Assembly: GCF_900091475.1 (NCBI RefSeq)
Contig: NZ_FMIB01000002.1
Span: forward strand, 1,240,001 to 1,304,000
Direction of reading: 5' to 3'
DNA from: Micromonospora chersina
GTDB lineage: Bacteria; Actinomycetota; Actinomycetes; Mycobacteriales; Micromonosporaceae
DNA length: 64,000 bases
A program made the position numbers and the translations under genes. Each line of letters begins with the position of its first letter. Within the stretch, counting starts at the first letter, position 1. Shown piece by piece: positions 16,303-23,956 of the stretch. The notes beneath the pieces were generated by a model, which worked only from the letters and a program-made list of their open reading frames with translations, was not told where the DNA came from and did no database searches.

Positions 16303-16863
16303 GTGCCATACGTCGTACGCCGAATCGCGCCGGGGGAATGGCGTCAACTTCGTACCCTGCGCTTGGGGATGCTGCGGGAATCCCCGACGGCCTTCGGTAC
16401 CTCATACGCGGACATGGCCGCGCTCACCGACGAGGCGTGGCGGCAGCAGGCCGAACAGAGCGCGACGTCAGCCACGTCGGCGACGTTCATCGCCGCCACC
16501 GAGGACGGCCGCTGGGTGGGGATGGCCAGCTGCGCTCCGCTGGAGGAGGTCCCCGGCCACGCACACATATACGGCGTCTACGTGGCGCCGGCACATCGCG
16601 GCCGGCAGTCGGGACTGGCGACCCGGCTAATGGAGGTCGCGATCAGGTGGGCGCGCGACAACACCGACGCCACCTGGCTCACCATCGGCGTGCATGAGGA
16701 CAACCACCGCGCCCAAGCCTTCTATCGGCGGATCGGGTTCATCGGAACCGGCAAGGTCGTGCCCTACCCCCTCAACCCGTCCAAGACGCTCCACATCATG
16801 GGCTACCGGAACTTCCGCCAGACCCGCGCCGCGAGGGCGCTCGACCACCGGGAGCCTCTCTGA
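16303..16863 (+). CDS. GNAT-family N-acetyltransferase
   Basis: 186 residues from the GTG at 16303, preceded by AGGAGACGGAG. The acetyl-CoA-binding motif A is VAPAHRGRQSGLATRLM (RGRQSGLA fits Q/R-x-x-G-x-G/A), followed by the motif B strand NHRAQAFYRRIGF. The family transfers acetyl groups to amines; the substrate cannot be told. The longer frame starting at 15925 crosses the SRPBCC gene and is rejected. Confidence 0.85.
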   Translation: MPYVVRRIAPGEWRQLRTLRLGMLRESPTAFGTSYADMAALTDEAWRQQAEQSATSATSATFIAATEDGRWVGMASCAPLEEVPGHAHIYGVYVAPAHRGRQSGLATRLMEVAIRWARDNTDATWLTIGVHEDNHRAQAFYRRIGFIGTGKVVPYPLNPSKTLHIMGYRNFRQTRAARALDHREPL

Positions 16864-16887
16864 TGAGCATGCGGCCCGTCCGGCGCC

Positions 16888-17517
16888 TCAGGTCATCCGG
16901 TCGCGCAGCAGCCGGACGCCGTCGCCGTCGAGTTCGTCAAGCACCGCGGGCCGGCCTGTCATGGCGAGCATGACCGCTTCTGCCGTACCCCGCACCACCG
17001 GGCCACTCCCCCAGGCCCAGTCCGCGTCCGGCGCCTCGAACCGGAGCCCGTCGAGTCGCCCTCTGCGCACGAAGAAGCCCCGGGCGCGGCGGCTCACCAG
17101 GAAGTGCAACGACACCCGCAGCCGGTCCGGGTGCAGCTCGTGCGGCAGGCCGAGCGGTCGGCGGATGTCCTGCCCGTGGATCTGCAGATCGGTGAGTTGG
17201 CCCCGGTATCCGACGATGGGTGGGCGGAACCGCCTCTCCGCGTTGTCCCGCAACAGCCCTGCGATCCGGTGGGCCGGCTCCCGGGCCACAACCTGCGCCA
17301 GCCGGGCGTTGAGCTGGTGGAGGTTGAAGCCGCTGCGCAGCATCAACGGCAGCAACGAGCGGCGCGGCGCGGCGAACGGCGACACGAGATGGGCGGCCAC
17401 TTCCCGGACCGTCCACGAGCCGCACAGGCTCGGTGTCTCCAACTGCTCGATGCTCAACGATTCGACCAGATCAGCGGCCCGACGCCGCTCGGCTGCGATC
17501 ATCCCCGTGAGTTCCAT
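16888..17517 (-). CDS. Maleylpyruvate isomerase-family mycothiol-dependent enzyme
   Basis: 209 residues with the DinB-like fold of the TIGR03083/MDMPI group: CGSWTVREVAAHLVSP carries the first His ligand, and LTDLQIHGQDIRRPLG carries the second His with the adjacent acidic residue. The C-terminal domain (about 130-209) fits the SCP2-like MDMPI_C part. Members use mycothiol as cofactor or substrate and are restricted to actinobacteria. It is convergent with the GNAT gene, 24 bp apart. Confidence 0.85.
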   Translation of the reverse strand: MELTGMIAAERRRAADLVESLSIEQLETPSLCGSWTVREVAAHLVSPFAAPRRSLLPLMLRSGFNLHQLNARLAQVVAREPAHRIAGLLRDNAERRFRPPIVGYRGQLTDLQIHGQDIRRPLGLPHELHPDRLRVSLHFLVSRRARGFFVRRGRLDGLRFEAPDADWAWGSGPVVRGTAEAVMLAMTGRPAVLDELDGDGVRLLRDRMT

Positions 17518-17585
17518 GAAGTGAGGCTACTGACCACAGTGGGCTGTTGCTGACCGCTCGGAAGCCTTGCACGCGGCGGGCATGC

Positions 17586-17795
17586 GGTGATGATCTACAG
17601 CCGGCGGTTCGGTGGGCGACCCGCGCGCCACCTAAGCGATGTCGCGGAGCCGTAGTCGCCCCGCCGGTTCGCGAGAGTCCCGGAAACACGGTCGTCTCAC
17701 CGACCGAGCTCGGTGGTGGCATCCCAATCAGGCGCCCATCGGCTGTGCCGCCGGTCGTCCGGGCGTCCGCCCCCACCGGTCGGCGGGTTGGTCCC
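17586..17795. repeat. Dispersed repeat R1, copy B
   Basis: A compact copy of the segments at 14886-14960 and 15306-15456, including two identical 21-bp cores (17746-17766 and 17772-17792) spaced almost as in copy A. It fills most of the 349-bp gap between the mycothiol-type enzyme and the DHFR-like gene; I see no gene in that gap. Copy A and copy B differ enough to be old duplicates. Confidence 0.6.
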
Positions 17796-17866
17796 TGGCC
17801 AGCCGATGATTCTGAGATGCTGCGGCGGTCCACCTGTCGACGCCACCAACTCGAAGGGACCCTGCG

Positions 17867-18481
17867 ATGGCAAAGGTCATCTCCACGCTGTTCATCTCGG
17901 CCGACGGCGTGGCCGAGATCGACCCGGACTGGCACTTTCCGTACTTCGACGAGAACATGGGCCGCGCCGTCGGCGAGGACTACGACACCGCTGACGTCAT
18001 GCTCATCGGCCGGGAGACCTACGACAGCTTCGCCGGCGCCTGGCCCGACCGCGAGGCCGCCGGCGGCGAGGACGCGGTCTTCGCCAAGCAGCTCGGGGAC
18101 ATGCGCAAGGTCGTCGTCTCGCGCCAGCAGCTGGAGTTCACCTGGCGCAACTCGGAGCTGATCAAGGGCGACCTTGTCGACGCGGTCACCGCGCTCAAGG
18201 CCGATGCCGGCAGCAAAGGCATCCTCATCCCGGGGTCGATCTCCGTGGTGCAGCAACTGCTCGCCGCCGGGCTGGTCGACGAGCTGCGCCTGCTGGTGCA
18301 TCCGGTGGCGGCACGCAAGGGCCGCAGGCTGTTCGACGACGGCGACACGCCGTACCACTTCCAGGTGACAGCGACGGAGGCCTTCCCGACGGGCGTGATC
18401 CGCGTGATCTACGCGCCGACCGCGGCACCGGAGAAGGTCGGCTACGCCGACGTCACGGACCAGGTGCCCGCTGGCAGCTAG
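17867..18481 (+). CDS. Dihydrofolate reductase-family (RibD C-terminal-like) protein
   Basis: 204 residues; AAGGGA lies before the ATG. The RibD_C/DHFR-like fold is shown by KVISTLFISADGVAEI, DVMLIGRETYDSFAGAWP, the middle strand RKVVVSR and the NADPH-loop region IPGSISVVQQLLAAGLVDEL followed by LLVHPVAARKGRRLF. The true DHFR folate-binding residues are not all present, so this is one of the many actinobacterial DHFR-family oxidoreductases of unknown substrate. Stand-alone gene. Confidence 0.87.
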   Translation: MAKVISTLFISADGVAEIDPDWHFPYFDENMGRAVGEDYDTADVMLIGRETYDSFAGAWPDREAAGGEDAVFAKQLGDMRKVVVSRQQLEFTWRNSELIKGDLVDAVTALKADAGSKGILIPGSISVVQQLLAAGLVDELRLLVHPVAARKGRRLFDDGDTPYHFQVTATEAFPTGVIRVIYAPTAAPEKVGYADVTDQVPAGS

Positions 18482-18499
18482 TCGTGGTGATGGCGGGCG

Positions 18500-18578
18500 C
18501 TGGTCGGCGGAAGTCCTCCGAGTGCGGCGTGGCGCCGTGGGTGTACCACTCGAGCCATGGGGCAAGGGCGGCTGCTCG
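18500..18578. repeat. Dispersed repeat R2, copy A
   Basis: Shares GTCCTCCGAGT, a CGCCG core, TACC-CTC-AG and ATGGGGCAAGGGC in the same order with 19676-19754. Each copy lies just 3' of an enzyme gene on the same strand. No coding capacity is evident. Confidence 0.5.
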
Positions 18579-18679
18579 GTCATCGTTGCCTTGCGGACAG
18601 GGTGCCGATGAGTTTCCGTCCCGCCAGGCGTCCACCTCTGAGCAGTCGCCCTCGTCCGACTCGACGCAAACCACCGGCG

Positions 18680-18698
18680 GGGACACGTAGCGTGTCCC
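18680..18698. promoter_or_regulatory. Perfect inverted repeat upstream of the leader-hydrolase unit
   Basis: GGGACACGTAGCGTGTCCC: 7-bp arms with a 5-bp centre, 42 bp before the ATG of the 20-codon leader. It could be a repressor operator or an RNA hairpin in the 5' leader. No regulator gene lies alongside, so the cognate protein would be encoded elsewhere. Confidence 0.5.
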
Positions 18699-18740
18699 TC
18701 CCCGCGCCACCGGCCCACGACGCCACCCTGGAGGTACCTG

Positions 18741-18803
18741 ATGTATCCGACGGTCCACCCGTTCCGCACGTCCGGCGGCATCAACCCGACGGCGGAGGCG
18801 TGA
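18741..18803 (+). CDS. 20-residue leader peptide coupled to the downstream hydrolase
   Basis: ATG at 18741 with a GGAGG 6-7 bases upstream, reading MYPTVHPFRTSGGINPTAEA and ending in a TGA at 18801-18803 whose last base is the first of the hydrolase ATG (TGATG). The strong ribosome-binding site and the one-base stop/start overlap argue for real translation and for translational coupling. The hydrolase also has its own GGAGG inside the leader's last codons. No family recognised; the sequence has no run of a single amino acid suggesting attenuation. Confidence 0.5.
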   Translation: MYPTVHPFRTSGGINPTAEA

Positions 18804-19642
18804 TGACGACGGTCGAGGCGAACGGTGTCACGCTCGGAGTCGAGCACTTCGGCGACAGGGCTGCGCCGCTCGTCCTGCTCGCGGGCGGCACGACCATGCT
18901 CTCCTGGCCCGACGCACTCTGCGAGGCGCTCGCGCGCGGCGGGCGCCATGTGGTGCGGTACGACCTGCGCGATTCCGGCGGGTCGACCACCGCCGATCCC
19001 GAGGCTCCGGCGTACACGCTGCGCGATCTTGCCGCCGACGCCGCGGCGCTCGCCCGCGAACTCGACGACCGGCCGGCGCACCTGGCTGGCATCGGCGTCG
19101 GCGGGATGGTCGCCCAGGTCGCCGCGCTCGACCACCCGGACGCGTTCTCGGCGCTCACCCTCGTCGGAACGCGGCCCGTCGCTCCTGGCCCGGTCGACGA
19201 CGACCTGCCCGATCATGACGCGGCGACGATGGGCCGGCTGTTCTCGCATGCGATGCCCGACTGGTCCGACCGCGCCGCGGTGGCCGAGTTCGCCGCCGAA
19301 GGCGCGCAGATTCTCGGTGACGACCCCGTCGCCGCGCGCGCGACCGCCGAGCGCAGATGGGACCGCACGCCGGGCACGGACCCCGCGGTGCAGATGGCCA
19401 ACCATCTGGGCACGGTGTTCGCCAAGCTCGACTGCACGCCGCGCTGGCGCGAGCGCCTTCACGAGCTCGCGATCCCGACGCTGGTGGTGCACGGTCGCCG
19501 CGACCCGTTCTTCCCCGTCGGCAACGGCGAAGCGCTCGCACGCGAGATCCCCGGTGCGCGGCTACTCGTGCTCGAACGGGCCGCGACGGCTATCCCCGAT
19601 GCCGCCGCCGGTGAGGTGGCGGGGGCGATGCTCGCGCTCTAA
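18803..19642 (+). CDS. Alpha/beta-hydrolase fold protein lacking the catalytic Ser and His
   Basis: 279 residues from the ATG at 18803 (GGAGG upstream). The fold is close to the RdmC-like esterase group: LVLLAGGTTMLSWPDALCEA, VVRYDLRDSGGSTT and PTLVVHGRRDPFFPVGNGEA are all in place. The nucleophile elbow, however, reads AGIGVGGMVAQ: Val stands where the Ser of G-x-S-x-G should be. The C-terminal block reads ERAATAIPDAAAG, with Thr where the catalytic His is usual. Only the Asp position is kept. A hydrolytic role is therefore unlikely; a binding or regulatory role is possible. Confidence 0.85.
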   Translation: MTTVEANGVTLGVEHFGDRAAPLVLLAGGTTMLSWPDALCEALARGGRHVVRYDLRDSGGSTTADPEAPAYTLRDLAADAAALARELDDRPAHLAGIGVGGMVAQVAALDHPDAFSALTLVGTRPVAPGPVDDDLPDHDAATMGRLFSHAMPDWSDRAAVAEFAAEGAQILGDDPVAARATAERRWDRTPGTDPAVQMANHLGTVFAKLDCTPRWRERLHELAIPTLVVHGRRDPFFPVGNGEALAREIPGARLLVLERAATAIPDAAAGEVAGAMLAL

Positions 19643-19675
19643 TTGCGCCCCGCCATCACGTTTATCGTGACGGGA

Positions 19676-19754
19676 GGCTGGTTGACGGCAGTCCTCCGAG
19701 TACGGGTGACGCCGCTGAGCGTCCTACCGCTCAAGCGATGGGGCAAGGGCTCGG
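19676..19754. repeat. Dispersed repeat R2, copy B, with adjacent weak hairpin
   Basis: Matches 18500-18578 in the order of its conserved blocks. Immediately 5', bases 19653-19673 form a stem (CCATCACG / CGTGACGG, one mismatch, TTTAT loop) that may terminate the hydrolase transcript. The following 19755-19969 holds no gene that I can support. Confidence 0.45.
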
Positions 19755-19969
19755 CTCCCAGATTGGCGACGCGGCCCTTGGCGTCGTTGCTCAGGGTGTA
19801 ACCGAACTCGGGGTCCTTCCTGTGCTTCCTGTTCCTCGAGGTTGCCTGGCGCCACAGCGCAACGACCAGCGAACGTGGGCTGATACGGCACCAGCTGCGG
19901 CCGAACGGGTCCCGATCGGTGTCGGCGTCGCCGAATCAGTTGATGTCCGTCAACCCCTAGCGTTGAGTC

Positions 19970-20053
19970 ATGAAGCTGAGAATCGTCCTTACGTTGGCCG
20001 CTCTCGCCACTCTGCTCTACGCCGTCGGCGCACCGCACGAGCACGGCGGCTGA
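19970..20053 (+). CDS. 27-residue microprotein, first of a tandem pair
   Basis: ATG 19970 to TGA 20051-20053. One hydrophobic helix (IVLTLAALATLLYAVGAP) with a basic start MKLR and a charged C-terminal HEHGG. It resembles a signal peptide or single-span peptide. The next ORF encodes a near copy (21 of 27 residues identical), the strongest evidence that both are real genes. The ribosome-binding site is weak. Confidence 0.6.
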   Translation: MKLRIVLTLAALATLLYAVGAPHEHGG

Positions 20054-20065
20054 GGTCCGTCGAGC

Positions 20066-20149
20066 ATGAGAGCCCGCATCGTCCTGTTGCTCGTCGCGCT
20101 TGCCACCCTGCTCTACGCCGTCGGCGCACCGTACGACCACGGCGGCTAA
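20066..20149 (+). CDS. 27-residue microprotein, second of a tandem pair
   Basis: ATG 20066 to TAA 20147-20149, with the same length and layout as its neighbour: MRAR, helix IVLLLVALATLLYAVGAP, then YDHGG. Differences from the first copy are mostly conservative (K/R, E/D, H/Y, A/V), which suggests selection on the protein. Its stop codon directly abuts the GTG start of the DUF5317 gene (no gap), so the two are probably co-translated. Confidence 0.62.
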   Translation: MRARIVLLLVALATLLYAVGAPYDHGG

Positions 20150-20767
20150 GTGTCCGTCTTCCTCCTCGGCCCCGTCCTGGTCGGTCTGGCCGCCGGGTAC
20201 CTCACGGGCGGCCGGCTGCGGCAGCTTGCCCGTCAGCCGCTGCGGGGCGTCCGGCTGCTGTACGCTGCCGCCGCCGGACAGCTGCTGGGCCACGTGCCGC
20301 CGGGCTCCCGCCTGCTCTCCTCGGCCGCACAACGGTGGCTGACCGCACTGGTGTTCAGCATGGTCGGCGTCGCGCTGCTGCTCAATCTGGCGCGCCTGTC
20401 CCGGCCGGCCCGCGCCGGCGTCGCCGCGCTCCTCGCCGGGGCGGCATTGAACGCGGCCGCCATCGTGCCCAACGGGCACATGCCGGTGGCGCCAGCCGCG
20501 CTGGGCGAGATCGGGGGCGTTCCGACTGACACCACCCTGGATCCCCACCACACCGTCAGCACCGAGACGACCCGGTTGGCGGCGCTCGGCGATGTTCTGC
20601 CCGTGCCGTGGCTGAACCTGGTGATCAGCATCGGCGACATCGTCGTCATGGTGGGTGTGGCCCTGCTCATCGCCGCCCTCATGCACGACCATCCGCCAGG
20701 CCGATGCCGGATCGTCGGCGCGCTGGACCGACGCCGGAACCACAATCGTCCCGAGGCCAACGGCTAG
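20150..20767 (+). CDS. DUF5317 family membrane protein
   Basis: 205 residues from the GTG at 20150, which follows the microprotein stop with no gap. The N-terminus GPVLVGLAAGYLTGGRLRQL is the DUF5317 signature (helix, then G-G-R-L-x-x-L). Four to five hydrophobic segments follow, with a polar loop at about 105-145 and a Pro/His-rich cytoplasmic tail. Function unknown. Coupling to the two microproteins suggests they may form a membrane complex; this is inference. Confidence 0.75.
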   Translation: MSVFLLGPVLVGLAAGYLTGGRLRQLARQPLRGVRLLYAAAAGQLLGHVPPGSRLLSSAAQRWLTALVFSMVGVALLLNLARLSRPARAGVAALLAGAALNAAAIVPNGHMPVAPAALGEIGGVPTDTTLDPHHTVSTETTRLAALGDVLPVPWLNLVISIGDIVVMVGVALLIAALMHDHPPGRCRIVGALDRRRNHNRPEANG

Positions 20768-21107
20768 TAGGCCTCAGGCGGGGCCGACACCCGGGTGGGC
20801 TGGACCGCTACACGTGAGGCCGCCCGGCCGAAGCGGACCACACGCGGCTGTGCCCTGTCCGGGCCGCCGCACGAGGCCTGGTCCGTCGGTCAGCGGGAAA
20901 CGGCCCGCACAGGTCGATTTCGGTCCCACGGCATGTCACCCTCCCCTAGGCTGAAGCTCTGGACGAGGCGTCGGCGCGATGTGCCGAATCGCGGACAGAT
21001 GAAGCGATCGGTCGATGCGCTCGCCGTCCAGCTCGGTCACCATCCGGGCAGCGCTCGTCAACTGCGCGGCGGGTGACTCCCGCGCGGTTCGGAGACAGGA
21101 GCCAGAC
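20768..21107. other. Intergenic region without recognisable gene
   Basis: 340 bp between DUF5317 and the NAD(P)-binding protein. Short frames here lack start context and coding character. The last 30 bp hold the AGGAG ribosome-binding site of the next gene. Confidence 0.6.
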
Positions 21108-21872
21108 ATGCGTGTGGCCGTCGCCGGCGCATCCGGCAACATCGGGTCCCTGACCGTGGCCGCGCTGCGCCGCCACGGCCACGAGCCCGTACCGATGAGC
21201 CGGTCGCAGGGTGTCGACCTGGTGGCCGGCACCGGGCTGGACGCGGCGTTGGCCGGGGTCGACGCCGTCATCGACGCGATCAGCGCGCCGGCGGCCGACC
21301 GCGAGGCCACCGAGGCGTACTTCGGCGCCGCCACCCGGAACCTCCTGAGGGCTGAGCAGGATGCGGGGGTTCGGCATCACGTCCTGCTGTCCATCGTCGA
21401 GGTGCACCGCATCGCCGGAACCGCGCACTACTCCGGCAAGCGGGAGCAGGAGCGCCTGGTCTCGGCCGGCGACGTGCCGTGGACCATCGTGCCCTTCACC
21501 CAGTTCTTCGACTTCGGCGCGACGGTGGCCACGTGGACCGAGAGTGACGGCACCGCCTATCTCGCGCCGCTGCTCATCCAGCCGATCGCGCCGGCCGACG
21601 TCGCGGAGGTCCTCGCGGAGGTGGCCGCCGGGCCGCCGCAGGGACGTCACCGCGACGTGGCCGGGCCCGATCGGCACGATCTCGTGGACATGGCCCGCCG
21701 GACCCACCGGGCGCTCGGGCGCGAGGTGAAACTCGTCCCCACCTGGGAGGCGATCCTCGGCCCGGACATGGCGGGCAATGTGCTGCTGCCCGGACCGGAC
21801 GCCCGTATAGCGCCCACGACCTTCGACGACTGGCTCGCGGAACAGGAGGCGAACCGGGCGCGGTCGCAGTAG
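21108..21872 (+). CDS. NmrA-like NAD(P)-binding protein (atypical SDR)
   Basis: 254 residues from the ATG at 21108, preceded by AGGAG; an in-frame extension to 21015 lacks support. The Rossmann start is MRVAVAGASGNIGSLTVAAL (G-x-x-G-x-x-G), then a strand with AGVDAVIDAISAP. The catalytic Tyr/Lys pair may be HYSGKREQE (YxxxK-like), and VPWTIVPFTQFFD matches the NmrA-type substrate loop. This group includes NAD(P)H sensors and quinone or ketone reductases; which one is unknown. A second, separate NmrA-like gene occurs at 52941. Confidence 0.83.
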   Translation: MRVAVAGASGNIGSLTVAALRRHGHEPVPMSRSQGVDLVAGTGLDAALAGVDAVIDAISAPAADREATEAYFGAATRNLLRAEQDAGVRHHVLLSIVEVHRIAGTAHYSGKREQERLVSAGDVPWTIVPFTQFFDFGATVATWTESDGTAYLAPLLIQPIAPADVAEVLAEVAAGPPQGRHRDVAGPDRHDLVDMARRTHRALGREVKLVPTWEAILGPDMAGNVLLPGPDARIAPTTFDDWLAEQEANRARSQ

Positions 21873-21946
21873 CGACCGTCCTGCGCGGCGCAGAGGCCAC
21901 ACGATTTCCAGGTGACGGGGAGGGAGGCCACCGAAGGGGCTCTCTC

Positions 21947-22840
21947 TCACGCCTTCGCGGCGCCCACGAGGGCGTCGATCAGCGCGCGCAGCGCGGGCTG
22001 ATCAAGTGAGATCTCCCGGACGGCGGCGTAGATGGTCCGCACCGGCTCGGGGCGGCGGACCGGGCGGATGGTGACGCCCGGGTGGCGGGTGCCAAGTCCG
22101 AGTCGGGGGATCAGGCTGACGCCGAGGCCGGCCGCGACGAATCCCTGAGCCGTGGCGTAGTCCTCCGACTTCGCCACGAAGTCCGGGCTGAAGCCCGCCG
22201 CGGCGCAGGCGTCGGTGATGGGCTCCAGGCAGGGGCCCGGCGGTTCGCTGCCGACCCAGGGTTCGCCGGCGAGGGCAGCCAGGTCGATCATCCTTCGCCC
22301 GGCGAGCGGGTGTCCGGTGGGCAGCACGGCCTGGTACGCGTCATCGAGCAGGTGCATCAGGCGAATGCCCGGGCGGCTCTCGTCGCTGGTCCGGCGGACC
22401 ACGATGGCCAGGTCGGCGTGTCCCTGCTCCACGTCCGGCAGTGGATCGTTCGGATCCGTCAGCTTCGGGTCGATCGTCACGTCGGGGTGCTCGCGCCGGA
22501 GCCGGGCGAGCGCGGGCGCCAGCAGGGTTGGGCCGACCGAGGCGAAGTAGCGGATCCCCAGCCGACCGGTACGGCCGGCCCGCAGGTCGGCCAACGCGGT
22601 CTCGGCCGCAGCCACATGTTGGCTGATGACGGCCGCGTGTTCGGTGAGCAGGCGTCCCGCCGCGGTGGGCCGCACGCCCCGGCCGACGCGTTCGAGCAGC
22701 GCGATCCCGGTCTCCTTCTCCAGTGCCGCCACCTGCTGGCTCACGGCGGAGGGGGTGTAACCCAGGTGCGCCGCCGCCGCGGTCACCGATCCGCTGGTGA
22801 CCACCGCCCGCAACACCTGCATCCGCCTGACGTCAATCAT
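21947..22840 (-). CDS. LysR-family regulator divergent from an EamA transporter
   Basis: 297 residues from the ATG at 22840; the longer frame to 23083 overlaps the divergent gene. The N-terminal winged helix MQVLRAVVTSGSVTAAAAHL with YTPSAVSQQVAALEKETG fills about residues 6-60. A periplasmic-binding-like effector domain (about 90-290) follows. Probably regulates the divergent exporter at 22932. The 91-bp gap contains a short self-complementary ACGTACGT at about 22855 and an AT-rich stretch suited to a promoter. Confidence 0.9.
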   Translation of the reverse strand: MIDVRRMQVLRAVVTSGSVTAAAAHLGYTPSAVSQQVAALEKETGIALLERVGRGVRPTAAGRLLTEHAAVISQHVAAAETALADLRAGRTGRLGIRYFASVGPTLLAPALARLRREHPDVTIDPKLTDPNDPLPDVEQGHADLAIVVRRTSDESRPGIRLMHLLDDAYQAVLPTGHPLAGRRMIDLAALAGEPWVGSEPPGPCLEPITDACAAAGFSPDFVAKSEDYATAQGFVAAGLGVSLIPRLGLGTRHPGVTIRPVRRPEPVRTIYAAVREISLDQPALRALIDALVGAAKA

Positions 22841-22931
22841 GCAGCGGACCTTAACGTACGTGCAGAACCTTTTGCTTGTTCTTCCAGGTCCGGTCCGGCA
22901 CCGTTCACGGAGAGAGATCGAGGAGGTCCGG

Positions 22932-23945
22932 GTGAACGGTGTGGCGGGCAGCGCATGGGCGTGGACGCGGGTGGGCGTGCTCGCCCTGCTGTGGGGCTCG
23001 ACATTTCTCTGGATCGAGCTGGCCCTGGACGCCTTGACTCCGGTCCAGGTCACCCTCAGCCGGTGCGTACTCGGAACGGCCACCCTGCTGGTCGCATGCC
23101 TCGGCTCGGGTCGGCGGCTGCCTCGGGATCGGGCGGTCTGGGGTCACCTCGTCGTGGCCGGGTTCTTCTGCAACGCCCTGCCGTTCGCCCTGTTCAGCAT
23201 CGGCCAGCAGACCGTCGACTCCGGGGTGGCCGGCGTGCTGAACGCGACGACCCCGTTGTGGTCCCTGCTCATCGGTGTCGTCATCGGCTCCGAGCGCGGA
23301 CTCCGGCCGGTCCGGCTGGCCGGACTCCTGCTCGGATTCGCCGGGGTCATGCTCATCTTCGCGCCATGGCAGACGACCGGGCCGGTCGGCTGGGGCGCCC
23401 TCGCCATCGTCGCCGCGGCCGCGAGCTATGCCGTCGGCTTCGCGTACATGGGCCGCAACCTGGTCGGCAGGGGCATCCCCACCATCTCGCTGTCGACCGC
23501 GCAGCTCATCGTGGCGACCGGACTGACCTCGCTGACCCTGCCGGCCGAAGGCCTGACACCGATCGAGATCGACCCGAAGATCGCGCTCGCCGTCGTGGTC
23601 CTGGGCGTCGTCGCCACCGGGATCACCTTCCACCTCACCTACCGGATCATCGCCGCCGAGGGCGCCACCAACGCCGCGACGGTCGGCTATCTGCTGCCGG
23701 TGGTCTCGGTGGCGCTGGGGGCCATCGTGCTCGACGAGCGTTTCAGCCTCCGGGTCGCCGCCGGGATGGTGGTCGTGCTCGTCGGGGTCGGCCTGACCCG
23801 CCGGCAGAAGCGGGCCCCGTCGCCATCGGCGCCGGCGGAAATCCCACCATTGTTGAGCCCCCCGGCCCCTCGGCTCCGGAACGTGATCTTCGCAGACCTG
23901 TCGGACGGGGGGCGTGGCCAATACTCTGAGCCCCGTCGGCACTAA
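22932..23945 (+). CDS. EamA/DMT-family membrane transporter
   Basis: 337 residues from the GTG at 22932, with AGGAGGTC close upstream. Ten hydrophobic helices in two EamA repeats; the first starts VLALLWGSTFLWIELAL and the second has LSTAQLIVATGLTSL. DMT exporters move amino acids or other small metabolites outward. About 40 residues of Pro-rich and charged tail follow the last helix (after LTRRQKRA). Regulated, by position, by the divergent LysR protein; its substrate is unknown. Confidence 0.87.
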   Translation: MNGVAGSAWAWTRVGVLALLWGSTFLWIELALDALTPVQVTLSRCVLGTATLLVACLGSGRRLPRDRAVWGHLVVAGFFCNALPFALFSIGQQTVDSGVAGVLNATTPLWSLLIGVVIGSERGLRPVRLAGLLLGFAGVMLIFAPWQTTGPVGWGALAIVAAAASYAVGFAYMGRNLVGRGIPTISLSTAQLIVATGLTSLTLPAEGLTPIEIDPKIALAVVVLGVVATGITFHLTYRIIAAEGATNAATVGYLLPVVSVALGAIVLDERFSLRVAAGMVVVLVGVGLTRRQKRAPSPSAPAEIPPLLSPPAPRLRNVIFADLSDGGRGQYSEPRRH

Positions 23946-23956
23946 CTGGGAGAGTC

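Noticed and set aside
19724..20743. 339-residue minus-strand frame opposite the microproteins and DUF5317 gene
   Set aside because: Gln/Arg/His/Gly-rich composition with no motif; it mirrors the third-position GC bias of the real plus-strand genes.
22841..22931. ACGTACGT as a LysR operator
   Set aside because: Only 8 bp and self-complementary by chance at this GC content; no clear T-N11-A pair could be fixed.
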